Positions 7,348 to 15,078 of a DNA stretch of 64,000 nt are shown one piece after another. The notes beneath the pieces were generated by a model, which saw nothing but the letters and a program-made list of their open reading frames with translations, was not told the origin of the DNA and ran no database searches. Origin of the DNA: Bacillus sp. V2I10 (lineage in GTDB: Bacteria; Bacillota; Bacilli; Bacillales; Bacillaceae); NCBI RefSeq assembly GCF_030817055.1, contig NZ_JAUSYV010000001.1:4054001-4118000 (forward strand). Reading direction: 5' to 3'. A program made the position numbers and the translations under genes. Within the stretch, counting starts at the first letter, position 1. Each line of letters begins with the position of its first letter.

Positions 7348-8331
7348 ATGAACTGGAAAACAAAGCTAGGCATGAGTGCCGCGATCTCAGGAATGATACT
7401 TGCAGCAGGATGCGGCAGTAAAGATACGTCGGGAAGTGCAGGAAGTGAAAAGACATACCAAGTCGGGGTTACTCAAATTGTCGAACACCCTTCACTCGAT
7501 GCTGCATTGGAAGGATTTAAAAAAGCGCTTGATGAAAAAGGACTGAAGGTTGATTATGATGTTCAAATTGCTGGCGGCGATCAAAACAACAGCCAGACGA
7601 TCGCAAGCAATTTTGTCGGAGATGACGTTGACCTTATTTTCGCCAACTCAACACCGAGTGCTTTAAGTGCTCTGAATGCAACAAAGGATATACCGATTGT
7701 CTTTACATCCGTAACGGATCCTATTGGAGCAGGGCTTGTTAAAAGCTTTGAAGAGCCTGGAGCAAATATCACAGGGACAACCGATACTCACCCGGATGCG
7801 GTTCCAAGCACGGTCAAATTTATTGATGAAAATGTCGAAGGCAATAAAATTGGGATGATATACAATTCAGGAGAACAAAATTCAGCTGCCCAAATAGATC
7901 TTGTTGAAAAAGCGATTAAAGGTACTGACTTAGAAATCGTGGAGTCATCTGTCTCAACTTCCGCAGAAGTCAAACAAGCGGCTGAAGCACTTGTCGGAAA
8001 AGTGGATGCTTTCTATATCATAACGGATAATACCGTCGTTTCTGCCCTCGAATCGGTTATCTCTGTAGCAGAAGATGAAGATATCCCTCTATTTGTCGGA
8101 GAGCTTGATTCAGTGGCGCGCGGAGGATTTGCAGCTTATGGCTTTGACTACAACGACATTGGCTATGAGGCGGGATTAAAAGCAGCCGAAATTTTAACCG
8201 GCAAAAAGGAAGCAAGCGAAATACCGGTGGAATTCCCGCAGAAGCTGAAACTTCAGATCAGCAAAAAAGCTGCTGAAGCGATGAATGTAGAAATCAAAGA
8301 AGAATGGGAAGATGCAGAAATTATCGACTAA
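7348..8331 (+). CDS. ABC importer substrate-binding lipoprotein (TrpX-like, PF04392 type)
   Basis: The 327-residue lipoprotein has a signal peptide ending in the lipobox LAAGC (Cys23), so it should be anchored on the outer face of the membrane. The mature part follows the ABC_sub_bind family pattern: QVGVTQIVEHPSLDAALEGF, VFTSVTDPIGAGLV and GFDYNDIGYEAGLKAAEIL. Members include streptococcal TrpX; others have unknown substrates. It is the first gene of a three-gene operon with a cognate permease and ATPase. Tryptophan or another aromatic or purine-like ligand is possible, but no Trp T-box is seen. The ribosome binding site is GGGGG before the ATG. Confidence 0.85.
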   Translation: MNWKTKLGMSAAISGMILAAGCGSKDTSGSAGSEKTYQVGVTQIVEHPSLDAALEGFKKALDEKGLKVDYDVQIAGGDQNNSQTIASNFVGDDVDLIFANSTPSALSALNATKDIPIVFTSVTDPIGAGLVKSFEEPGANITGTTDTHPDAVPSTVKFIDENVEGNKIGMIYNSGEQNSAAQIDLVEKAIKGTDLEIVESSVSTSAEVKQAAEALVGKVDAFYIITDNTVVSALESVISVAEDEDIPLFVGELDSVARGGFAAYGFDYNDIGYEAGLKAAEILTGKKEASEIPVEFPQKLKLQISKKAAEAMNVEIKEEWEDAEIID

Positions 8332-8343
8332 GGAGGTCTCATC

Positions 8344-9315
8344 ATGTTTACTGCTCTTTTCTCGTCCGTCGAATCCGGACTCATTTACGCTATTATGGCA
8401 CTCGGTGTTTATCTTTCATTTCGAATTTTAGATTTTCCCGATTTAACTGTGGACGGCAGCTTTGTAACGGGAGCTGCCATATGTGCAGCAATGATCGTAA
8501 ACGGTATTAATCCATTTATCGCTACGCTCGCGGCCCTGCTTGCAGGGTTTGCAGCGGGCTGTCTGACGGGCATCCTTCACACGAAAGGAAACATCAACCC
8601 GCTGCTTTCCGGTATTTTAATGATGATTGCCCTGTATTCAATCAATCTGCGGATCATGGGACAGTCAAACGTCCCTCTTCTTCAAGAAAGCACAGTCTTT
8701 ACTGCCTTGCTTGATGGTTGGAACCAGCTTGGTATTGACTCTTTTATGCAATCATTCTTTCTTTCTATCGGTCTTGAAAACTTTATTCCAAAAACATGGT
8801 CTATTCTTATTGCAATGCTGATCCTTATTTCATTTATCAAGTTAGTCTTGGATTATTTCCTGAAAACAGAAGTCGGCATCGCCATTCGTGCAGTCGGCGA
8901 TAACGAAAAGATGATTGCAAGCTTTTCAGCTAATACCGACATGATGAAGATTATTGGTCTTGGCCTGTCAAACGCTCTTGTAGCTTTTTCAGGAGCATTT
9001 ATTGCTCAGTATTCCGGATTCAGCGATGTCGGCATGGGAATCGGAATGATCATTATCGGTCTTGCATCCGTAATTATCGGTGAAGCGCTTGTTGGAACGA
9101 AAACCATTATCCGGGCAACACTCGCGGTCATAATTGGTGCGATTGTTTACAGGATGATTATTGCACTCGCCCTTAGAGCCGATTTCCTTGAAACGGGAGA
9201 CATGAAAATGATCACCGCATGTATCGTCATTGCAGCCCTTGTCGTTCCGCAGCTGCTTGCCAAGCAGAAACGGAAAAAAGGCGGCTTGAGAAAGAGTGGT
9301 GTCAAAATTGCTTGA
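8344..9315 (+). CDS. ABC importer permease (TrpY-like)
   Basis: This is a 323-residue integral membrane protein with about eight to nine hydrophobic segments, of the branched-chain amino acid/ribose permease superfamily that pairs with PF04392 binding proteins. The DLTVDGSFVTGAA segment near the N terminus and the EAxxG-like loop (TEVGIAIRAVGDNEKM) match this group. It begins 12 bp after the binding-protein stop behind AAGGAGG and overlaps the ATPase gene at its 3' end. Confidence 0.85.
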   Translation: MFTALFSSVESGLIYAIMALGVYLSFRILDFPDLTVDGSFVTGAAICAAMIVNGINPFIATLAALLAGFAAGCLTGILHTKGNINPLLSGILMMIALYSINLRIMGQSNVPLLQESTVFTALLDGWNQLGIDSFMQSFFLSIGLENFIPKTWSILIAMLILISFIKLVLDYFLKTEVGIAIRAVGDNEKMIASFSANTDMMKIIGLGLSNALVAFSGAFIAQYSGFSDVGMGIGMIIIGLASVIIGEALVGTKTIIRATLAVIIGAIVYRMIIALALRADFLETGDMKMITACIVIAALVVPQLLAKQKRKKGGLRKSGVKIA

Positions 9316-10102
9316 ATTAAAACAGATTGAAAAAGTGTTTAATGAAGGTTCACCAGATGAAAAAAAGGCTTTAAACGGCCTTTCTCTTTCGCTTCAAAAA
9401 GGAGACTTTGTTACTGTCATCGGCAGCAACGGTGCTGGAAAATCGACTCTTTTGAACGTCATTTCCGGGAGAATCTTTCCTGATGAAGGCGATGTAGCCA
9501 TAAACGGAAAAAGCGTCAGCTTCGTCCGCGAGCATAAACGCGCGAAGTATATCGGGCGTGTTTTTCAGGATCCTATGGCCGGGACTTCTCCAGCTTTGAC
9601 CATTGAAGAAAACTTGGCCATTGCTTACTCACGCGTGAAAAAAAGGTCTCTCAGGCCCGGTGTTACCTCCAAACGGAGAGAATACTTTAAAGAACAGCTT
9701 GCATCACTTGGCCTGCGGCTTGAAGACAGACTTTCCGCAAAAGTAGGTTTGCTGTCTGGCGGAGAAAGGCAGGCCCTCTCCCTGCTGATGGCGACGTTTA
9801 CAAATCCTGATATTCTTCTCTTGGATGAACATACAGCTGCTCTTGATCCGGCACGTGCTGAGCTGATTACGCAGCTCACTAAAAAACTTGTCATGAACGG
9901 CAGCCTGACTACCTTGATGATTACTCACAATATGCAGCAGGCAGTTGATCTCGGCAATCGCCTGATCATGATGGACAGCGGCCGCATCATCTTTGAAGCA
10001 GAAGGCGAGCAGAAGAAAAAACTGACCGTACCAGCTCTCTTAAATGAGTTTGGGAAAATAAAAGGAAATGGATCTCTTTCTGATAAAGTGATGCTAAGTT
10101 AG
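9296..10102 (+). CDS. ABC importer ATPase (TrpZ-like)
   Basis: The nucleotide-binding subunit has Walker A GSNGAGKST, signature LSGGERQALS and Walker B ILLLDEH followed by the D-loop AALDP, with a His switch in MITHNM. It overlaps the permease gene. GTG at 9296 or 9299, or TTG at 9308 (giving MLELKQIEKVF), are all possible starts; the last gives a conventional N terminus. It completes the importer, and no terminator follows directly. An interspersed repeat begins at the stop codon. Confidence 0.85.
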   Translation: MVSKLLELKQIEKVFNEGSPDEKKALNGLSLSLQKGDFVTVIGSNGAGKSTLLNVISGRIFPDEGDVAINGKSVSFVREHKRAKYIGRVFQDPMAGTSPALTIEENLAIAYSRVKKRSLRPGVTSKRREYFKEQLASLGLRLEDRLSAKVGLLSGGERQALSLLMATFTNPDILLLDEHTAALDPARAELITQLTKKLVMNGSLTTLMITHNMQQAVDLGNRLIMMDSGRIIFEAEGEQKKKLTVPALLNEFGKIKGNGSLSDKVMLS

Positions 10103-10203
10103 AAAAGCGGAAGCGCCTAGGTCATCGCAGATATAGCAGAAAAGGATTAGACAGAAAGGTCCCGCTTTGTCTTCATTGGCGGATCCGTTCGAGGAGCTAT
10201 GCC
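10101..10203. repeat. Interspersed repeat, copy A
   Basis: The sequence starts AGAAAAGCGGAAGCGCC and ends GGATCCGTTCGAGGAGCTATG. Related sequence occurs at 12253-12370 and 59055-59182. All three share an AGAAAAGCG(G/C)AA start and a GGAT(C/T)CGTTC- or GGATTTGTC-type second half. This appears to be a degenerate dispersed Bacillus-type palindromic element. Confidence 0.55.
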
Positions 10204-10311
10204 ATGATCTACATGCTTGGAGACACGGAAGCCAGACGCCATATTGAAGAGCACGGCATTTTAAAAGACAATCATGCCAACAATCCGGATGAAGTGAAGA
10301 ATTTCAAATAA
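10204..10311 (+). CDS. Possible 35-aa peptide or 3' gene remnant
   Basis: ATG at 10204 sits eight bases after GAGGAG and opens a 35-codon frame rich in charged residues (GDTEARRHIEEHGILKDN), ending right before a terminator. The upstream part, including the GAGGAG, belongs to the interspersed repeat. The frame could be a fragment of a larger gene whose 5' end was replaced by the repeat. No family is recognised. Confidence 0.25.
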   Translation: MIYMLGDTEARRHIEEHGILKDNHANNPDEVKNFK

Positions 10312-10313
10312 TC

Positions 10314-10350
10314 AAAAGGTCCATTGCTCACTAGGCACTGGACCTTTTCT
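10314..10350. terminator. Bidirectional terminator
   Basis: The stem AAAAGGTCCA / TGGACCTTTT with a 15-base loop lies between the importer side and the convergent ABC-F gene and can serve both strands. Confidence 0.85.
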
Positions 10351-10354
10351 TTGT

Positions 10355-12232
10355 TCAGCTGATTGCTTCAAGCTGTACATATAACCATTCTATCTGCTTT
10401 TCTTTTTCTTCCTTCAGTCTGTTCACCTCCATCAGCTGCGCAAGATCAGTCAGCGAAAGCATCTGTTCTTCAAGCCGGAATAATTCGAGTTCATGCTGTT
10501 CAATCTTAGCTTCAATTTCTGCTGGGGTTGCAGCCTGCTTAACTTCCTTTGATTTTTTCACCTCAAGCTTTGGTACTTCCTTTGAAGGCACCTCTTTTTC
10601 AGCCAGGAGCCCCTTCATCTTTTCACGTGCCCATGAGTAGTTTCCATCAAATGAATGAAGCCGTTTTTCATAAAGCCAGAACGTTTTCGTGAAAAGTTTG
10701 TTCAGAAAGTACCTGTCATGGGAAACAGCGAGGATGGTGCCGTCAAAATGTTCAATTGCTTCCTCAAGCACTTCCCTTGAGTCAATGTCCAAATGATTTG
10801 TCGGTTCATCCAGAATGAGAAAATTAAGATCCTTCTGCATCAGCTTAGCAAGCTGGATTCTCATTCTTTCCCCCCCGCTTGTGTTTTTCATTTTTTTAAA
10901 GACAGCAGACCCGTAAAATAAGAATTTTGCTAATATATGGCGGGCATCGTCTTCTGAGACAGACAAATCCTCCCTGAAATAATCGATGATCGAAACTTCT
11001 GCATCTGTCTGAAAAAGCTGCTGGGAGAGGTACCCTATTTTCACGCTGCTGCCAATCCGCACTCCTGCATCATCAGGCTCATGCTCTCCCATGACCAGTT
11101 TCAGCAGCGTGGACTTGCCGGAACCGTTTTCTCCGACAATTGCCGCCCTGTCCTTATAGGAAAGCTGCATACTGATATTTTCAAACACCTGTCTTCTTCC
11201 AAAAGTTTTTGTTGCGTTTTCAAAGGTCAGAACTTTTTTACCGCTTCGGTCAGATCCTTCAAAATGGAGATCCATTTTCCTGTGATTCAAAATGGGCTTT
11301 TTTAATTTCTCCATCCGCTCAAGTGCACGCTCCATATTCCGTGCACGTTTGTGCAGTCCCTCATTTGGAGGATTCGCCTGATTTGCCCATTCTCTCAATC
11401 TTTTAATGGCTTCTCTCATTTTCTTCATTTTCTTTTGCTGATCCTGATAAGCCTGAAATTCAGCCATCAGCCTCTTCTGTTTTTCAGAAATGAAGCCAGA
11501 ATAATTATGATGGTAAACTGTGACCTCACCATCTTCTAAGTCGATGATTTTTGCAGCCAATTCATCTAAAAAGGCTCGGTCATGTGAAATGACAACAACC
11601 GTCCCCTTATATTCTTTTAGAAAGCCTTCGAGCCACTCTACAGCAGCAATATCAAGATGGTTAGTCGGCTCATCGAGCAAGAGGATCTGGGGTGACTGAA
11701 GCAGCATCAGACCAAGGGACACCTTTGTTTTCTCTCCGCCGCTGATCGTGTCAAAATTCGAGTTCAGAAGGGGCTGCAGCTGCAGCCCGTTTGCAACGGC
11801 GCTGATTTTAGCATCCATCTCATATCCGCCCCGATCTTCAAATGTTTCCTGGAAAAAGCCATATCGTGCAATGGCTTTTTCCAATTTATCAGGATCCTCT
11901 GTTCCAGACATCTCCATTTCAAGTTGTGCAAGCTCGTTCGATAAAAGATTTAACTCGGCAAAAGCTTGTCTCAGAACCTCGTCAACCGTTGTTCCGGCGG
12001 GGAACATCGGAATTTGGGCGAGATATCCGACCTTCATCCCTTTTCTGATTGAAATCGTTCCTGAGTCAGGCTGCTCGATTCCTGACAGACATTTAAACAA
12101 TGTTGTTTTTCCCGTCCCGTTTCGTCCTACAAATCCGATTTTTTCATTTTCATTTATTTCAAAGGATAAATTTTCAAAAATAAGCTGGCTTCCATATGAT
12201 TTTGCTAATTGGTGAACTGAACATATTGTCAT
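10355..12232 (-). CDS. ABC-F family ATPase (candidate ribosome protection / antibiotic resistance)
   Basis: This is a soluble tandem ABC protein of 625 residues without membrane segments. Domain 1 has Walker A GRNGTGKTT, signature SGGEKTKVSLG and Walker B LLLDEPTNHLD. A long charged linker of about 80 residues follows, then domain 2 with GENGSGKST, SGGERMRIQLAKLM and LILDEPTNHLD, and a C-terminal coiled coil. ABC-F proteins act on ribosomes; some are housekeeping factors and others (Vga, Lsa, VmlR) dislodge antibiotics. ATG at 12232 follows AAGGAG by about nine bases. The unusual leader upstream, with a 44-codon ORF and two terminators, favours an antibiotic-inducible resistance type, but this is inference. 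Confidence 0.85.
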   Translation of the reverse strand: MTICSVHQLAKSYGSQLIFENLSFEINENEKIGFVGRNGTGKTTLFKCLSGIEQPDSGTISIRKGMKVGYLAQIPMFPAGTTVDEVLRQAFAELNLLSNELAQLEMEMSGTEDPDKLEKAIARYGFFQETFEDRGGYEMDAKISAVANGLQLQPLLNSNFDTISGGEKTKVSLGLMLLQSPQILLLDEPTNHLDIAAVEWLEGFLKEYKGTVVVISHDRAFLDELAAKIIDLEDGEVTVYHHNYSGFISEKQKRLMAEFQAYQDQQKKMKKMREAIKRLREWANQANPPNEGLHKRARNMERALERMEKLKKPILNHRKMDLHFEGSDRSGKKVLTFENATKTFGRRQVFENISMQLSYKDRAAIVGENGSGKSTLLKLVMGEHEPDDAGVRIGSSVKIGYLSQQLFQTDAEVSIIDYFREDLSVSEDDARHILAKFLFYGSAVFKKMKNTSGGERMRIQLAKLMQKDLNFLILDEPTNHLDIDSREVLEEAIEHFDGTILAVSHDRYFLNKLFTKTFWLYEKRLHSFDGNYSWAREKMKGLLAEKEVPSKEVPKLEVKKSKEVKQAATPAEIEAKIEQHELELFRLEEQMLSLTDLAQLMEVNRLKEEKEKQIEWLYVQLEAIS

Positions 12233-12252
12233 GAGTGACATCTCCTTTTATT

Positions 12253-12370
12253 AGAAAAGCGGAATCGCCCGTTTAGCTTTAGGCATAGCAGATATGAATC
12301 CGGCGGAAACTTTTTTGACGGATTTGTCTGGCCGAGTAGTTGGGCTCCGCTTGCCATCGATGCGCATAAC
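12253..12370. repeat. Interspersed repeat, copy B
   Basis: Starts AGAAAAGCGGAATCGCC. It lies between the second leader terminator and the ABC-F start codon, so the transcript of this gene should contain it. It is related to copies at 10101 and 59055. Confidence 0.5.
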
Positions 12371-12390
12371 CTTTACCTTTCTTAAAACTT

Positions 12391-12431
12391 AAAAAAGACC
12401 AGAAAGAAGCAGTTTCCTGCTTATCCTGGCC
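12391..12431 (-). terminator. Second leader terminator (T2) upstream of the ABC-F gene
   Basis: On the minus strand, GGCCAG...AGCAG-GAAA-CTGCT...CTGGTC folds into a long stem with a small internal loop, followed by TTTTTT (12391-12396). It lies about 160 bp before the ABC-F start and about 55 bp after the first leader terminator. Confidence 0.75.
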
Positions 12432-12486
12432 ATCAGTAATGCACTGTTTATTCTCCCAACAAAGGAGTCAAGCGCTACTGCTATAC

Positions 12487-12518
12487 AAAAAAACGGAGAG
12501 CTAATAAGCCCTCCGTTT
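12487..12518 (-). terminator. First leader terminator (T1), candidate attenuator
   Basis: On the minus strand AACGGAG / CTCCGTT with an additional GC pair forms a stem, followed by seven T residues. It lies 30 bases after the stop of the leader ORF. The 5' arm AACGGAG is repeated exactly in the ribosome binding site region of that ORF. Confidence 0.8.
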
Positions 12519-12530
12519 CCTATTGTTTAA

Positions 12531-12697
12531 TGGATAAGAGAATCTTCTTAACGTTTGAATGTGTCTATGCAATTAATGAAAAAGGGCATACGTATCCCGT
12601 TGATCGCAATTGCATGAAAAATTGCACGACATAAATATAGGTATGACAACTCTTTACCGTGCGACACTTTCAAACTCATCATCTCTTATCCACCTCC
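12531..12697 (-). promoter_or_regulatory. Leader RNA switch enclosing an upstream ORF
   Basis: The 11 bases TGGATAAGAGA that link the leader ribosome binding site to its start are perfectly complementary to TCTCTTATCCA at 12531-12541, just after the leader stop. In addition, AACGGAG of the leader binding site can pair with CTCCGTT, the 3' arm of T1, so it offers an antiterminator. Translation or ribosome stalling in the leader would change which pairing forms. This is read from complementarity; folding energies were not computed. Confidence 0.6.
12548..12682 (-). CDS. 44-aa leader peptide upstream of the ABC-F gene
   Basis: ATG at 12682 follows a near-consensus GGAGGTG by eight bases, and a second in-frame ATG is the next codon. 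The peptide begins MMSLKVSHGKELSYLYLC, has a hydrophobic middle (AIFHAIAING) and ends in a basic tail (DTFKR). It has no typical signal sequence. Its position between a promoter and an intrinsic terminator, with its binding site in the complementary stem, argues for a regulatory leader of the ribosome-stalling kind known for ABC-F and erm genes. An independent small protein gene with T1 as its own terminator is the alternative. I do not recognise the sequence. Confidence 0.65.
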   Translation of the reverse strand: MMSLKVSHGKELSYLYLCRAIFHAIAINGIRMPFFINCIDTFKR

Positions 12698-12715
12698 GTT
12701 CCTTAAGTTACTTCA

Positions 12716-12745
12716 AGTATAACCGATAACTGTCAAAATTATCAA
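12716..12745 (-). promoter_or_regulatory. Candidate promoter of the leader-ABC-F transcript
   Basis: On the minus strand TTGATA (12740-12745) and TATACT (12716-12721) are 18 bp apart. This places the transcript start about 12 bases before the leader ribosome binding site. Confidence 0.5.
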
Positions 12746-12823
12746 TCAATTATTTTATATACATTTATTTGTATTTTATGGAAATCATAAAATGGAACTT
12801 TCATCAGAATTTTAAAGGAAAAA

Positions 12824-12849
12824 GTTTACTCTTCATAAATACAGGATAA
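12824..12849 (+). promoter_or_regulatory. Possible sigma-B-type promoter of yhfW
   Basis: GTTTAC and GGATAA are 14 bp apart, close to the sigma-B pattern GTTTAA-N13-15-GGGWAW, and lie 24 bp before the start codon. The match is imperfect. Confidence 0.35.
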
Positions 12850-12873
12850 TGGTTAAATAAAGGAGGGATTCAA

Positions 12874-14415
12874 TTGAAGAATCAAAATTCAAAGATGCCT
12901 AAATTTCCAGAGCCTTACTGGAGAGATTCTGCCAAGCTGCCATCTTATCCGAAGCTCTCAAAACATGTGAATGTAGATGTGGCGATTGTTGGCGGAGGAA
13001 TCACCGGGATTACATCTGCCTATTTACTTTCAAAAGAGGGACTGTCGGTAGCATTGGTCGATTCAGACGTTGTGTTAAACGGGACAACCGGCCATACAAC
13101 TGCAAAAATAACCGTACAGCATGATATTATTTATGATGAACTTATTCAGCACTTTGGCGCTGATGGAGCAAAGCATTATTACGAAGCAAATAAAAGCGGT
13201 CTCGACTTTATTCGCAAAATGGTTGATGAAAAGAAGATTGACTGCGGCTTCTCTGATGAAGACGCGATTCTTTATGCCGTTTCAGATGACTCACTAAAAA
13301 AACTGCTTAAAGAAAAAGAAGCTTATGATACTCTTGGTATTCCATATGAATATACAGATACCATTCCGTTTGAGATTGAGATCCAGGGCGCACTGATCGT
13401 AAAAAATCAAGCTCAGTTCCATCCGCTGAAATACTTACATACCCTGCTTGAAGAAATGTCACAGAGCGGTGTTCAAATTTTTGAAAACACAGCGATTATC
13501 GATGTAAAGGGAACAGAAGATGAACCGAAGCTGATTTCAAACCAAGGTTTTGAAATCACTTGTCAGTACGTCATTTCTGCTTCACATTTTCCTTTTTATG
13601 ATGGGAATGGATTTTATTTTGCGAGAATGTATGCCGATCGTTCCTATGTACTTAGTGCTCAAACGGAGAAGCCCTATCCGGGAGGAATGTATTTAAGCGT
13701 GGATGAACCTAAACGCTCTCTCCGTTCTGCTGGAAGCGGCGGAGAGGCACACGTCCTCATTGGCGGAGAAGGTCACAAAGCAGGGCAAGTGAAAGATACA
13801 CATAAGCTTTATGAAAAGCTGGAAACGTTCGGAGAAGAAGTTTTCGGCTTAAGTAACATCACACATAGATGGTCAACACAGGATTTATTCACTCTTGATA
13901 AAGTGCCCTACATCGGAAATCATTCTTCAGGTCACAAAAATATCTATATAGCAACGGGATTTCATAAATGGGGCATGACAAACGGAACCTTTGCATCCCT
14001 TATGCTGAAAGACCTGATCGTAAAAAAAGAATCCCGCTACCTTGATCTCTTTACACCTTCCCGCTTCCAATCCGATCCGAGTGTAAAAGAGTTTCTGAAA
14101 CATAATGCGGACGTAGCCAAGCATTTAATCTCAGGCAAGCTCAATCGTCCATCTAAAAAACCTGAAGATCTTAAAGTAAATGAAGGCTGCGCCGTCATGT
14201 TCCAGGGTAAAAAAGCCGGCGCTTATAAAGATGAGCATGGCGTGCTTCATCTCGTTGATACGACATGCACTCATTTAGGCTGCGAAGTAGGATGGAACAG
14301 CGGCGACCGTTCATGGGACTGCCCATGCCATGGCTCCAGGTTTTCTTACAGCGGAGAAGTGATTGAGGGTCCTGCCGATAAGCCGCTTAAAGTGCTGAAT
14401 CCAGAATCAGAATAG
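12874..14415 (+). CDS. yhfW: FAD-dependent oxidoreductase with C-terminal Rieske domain (YhfW)
   Basis: The 513-residue protein has an N-terminal DAO-type FAD fold with the dinucleotide motif VAIVGGGITG near residues 31-40. A C-terminal Rieske [2Fe-2S] domain carries ligands Cys465 and His467 (CTHLGC) and Cys483 and His486 (CPCHG). It matches B. subtilis YhfW in length and architecture. The reaction is unknown; the layout suggests electron transfer from an amine or amino acid substrate through FAD to the iron-sulphur centre. The start is TTG behind AAAGGAGGG, and the weaker start codon may lower expression. It is monocistronic with a possible stress-type promoter and a terminator. Confidence 0.9.
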   Translation: MKNQNSKMPKFPEPYWRDSAKLPSYPKLSKHVNVDVAIVGGGITGITSAYLLSKEGLSVALVDSDVVLNGTTGHTTAKITVQHDIIYDELIQHFGADGAKHYYEANKSGLDFIRKMVDEKKIDCGFSDEDAILYAVSDDSLKKLLKEKEAYDTLGIPYEYTDTIPFEIEIQGALIVKNQAQFHPLKYLHTLLEEMSQSGVQIFENTAIIDVKGTEDEPKLISNQGFEITCQYVISASHFPFYDGNGFYFARMYADRSYVLSAQTEKPYPGGMYLSVDEPKRSLRSAGSGGEAHVLIGGEGHKAGQVKDTHKLYEKLETFGEEVFGLSNITHRWSTQDLFTLDKVPYIGNHSSGHKNIYIATGFHKWGMTNGTFASLMLKDLIVKKESRYLDLFTPSRFQSDPSVKEFLKHNADVAKHLISGKLNRPSKKPEDLKVNEGCAVMFQGKKAGAYKDEHGVLHLVDTTCTHLGCEVGWNSGDRSWDCPCHGSRFSYSGEVIEGPADKPLKVLNPESE

Positions 14416-14419
14416 AATG

Positions 14420-14453
14420 AAAAAGGACAAGAGTGATATCTTGTCCTTTTTTA
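14420..14453. terminator. Bidirectional terminator between yhfW and the phnA-like gene
   Basis: AAAAAGGACAAGA / TCTTGTCCTTTTT with a six-base loop works on both strands for the two convergent genes. Confidence 0.9.
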
Positions 14454-14461
14454 AGCGGCAC

Positions 14462-14803
14462 TTAAACTTTTTTAACAAATTCAGATTTTAACTGCATCGC
14501 ACCAAAACCGTCAATTTTGCAGTCAATATCATGATCTCCATCTACTAAACGGATGCTCTTTACTTTTGTTCCTATTTTTATAACCGATGAGCTTCCTTTT
14601 ACTTTGAGGTCTTTGATGACGGTAACAGAATCGCCATCATTTAAGATGTTTCCGTTCGCATCTTTAACAACCTTTTGATCTTCAATACTTTCAGCTTCAG
14701 CATCTGCTGTCCACTCATGAGCACATTCCGGGCAGACTAAAAGACTTCCATCTTCATAAGTATAAGCTGATTGACACTTGGGGCAATTCGGCAAATCTTG
14801 CAT
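14462..14803 (-). CDS. yjdM: PhnA/YjdM-family zinc ribbon protein
   Basis: The 113-residue product has an N-terminal zinc ribbon (CPKC near residue 6 and CPEC about 20 residues later) and the conserved C-terminal PhnA domain with KDANGNILNDGDSVTVIKDL. The older name phnA came from its position near the E. coli phosphonate cluster. The E. coli protein is not the phosphonoacetate hydrolase, and its role is unclear. I chose ATG at 14803 because GGAGGG lies six bases upstream; a start at 14824 lacks a site. The gene is single and flanked by terminators. Confidence 0.85.
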   Translation of the reverse strand: MQDLPNCPKCQSAYTYEDGSLLVCPECAHEWTADAEAESIEDQKVVKDANGNILNDGDSVTVIKDLKVKGSSSVIKIGTKVKSIRLVDGDHDIDCKIDGFGAMQLKSEFVKKV

Positions 14804-14828
14804 GTCTTTCCCTCCAATTTTCATCCAT

Positions 14829-14856
14829 AAAAAAAGACTCCCAGCAAGGGAGTCCT
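14829..14856 (-). terminator. Terminator of cspB
   Basis: GGACTCCC / GGGAGTC with a five-base loop, followed by a run of T residues on the minus strand, ten bases past the cold shock gene. Confidence 0.9.
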
Positions 14857-14865
14857 TTCGTTCAA

Positions 14866-15063
14866 TTACTTTTGAACGTTAGCTGCTTGTGGTCCACGAG
14901 CGCCTTCAACGATTTCGAAAGTAACTGTTTGGCCTTCTTCTAAGCTTTTGAAGCCTTCGCCTTGAATAGCAGAGAAATGTACGAATACGTCTTCTTGACC
15001 TTCTGCTTCGATGAAACCGAAACCTTTTTCTGCGTTAAACCATTTAACTTTACCTTGTAACAT
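14866..15063 (-). CDS. cspB: Cold shock protein, CspB-like RNA chaperone
   Basis: The 65-residue OB-fold nucleic-acid-binding protein has both RNA-binding motifs, RNP1 (KGFGFIE) and RNP2 (VFVHF). It binds single-stranded RNA and DNA and melts mRNA structure, particularly after cold shock. The sequence is closest in my memory to B. subtilis CspB (HFSAIQGEGFKSLEEGQ). The start ATG follows AGGAGG. It has its own promoter about 110 bases upstream, with the long 5' UTR typical of these genes, and its own terminator. Confidence 0.95.
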   Translation of the reverse strand: MLQGKVKWFNAEKGFGFIEAEGQEDVFVHFSAIQGEGFKSLEEGQTVTFEIVEGARGPQAANVQK

Positions 15064-15078
15064 GTGTATATCCTCCTA

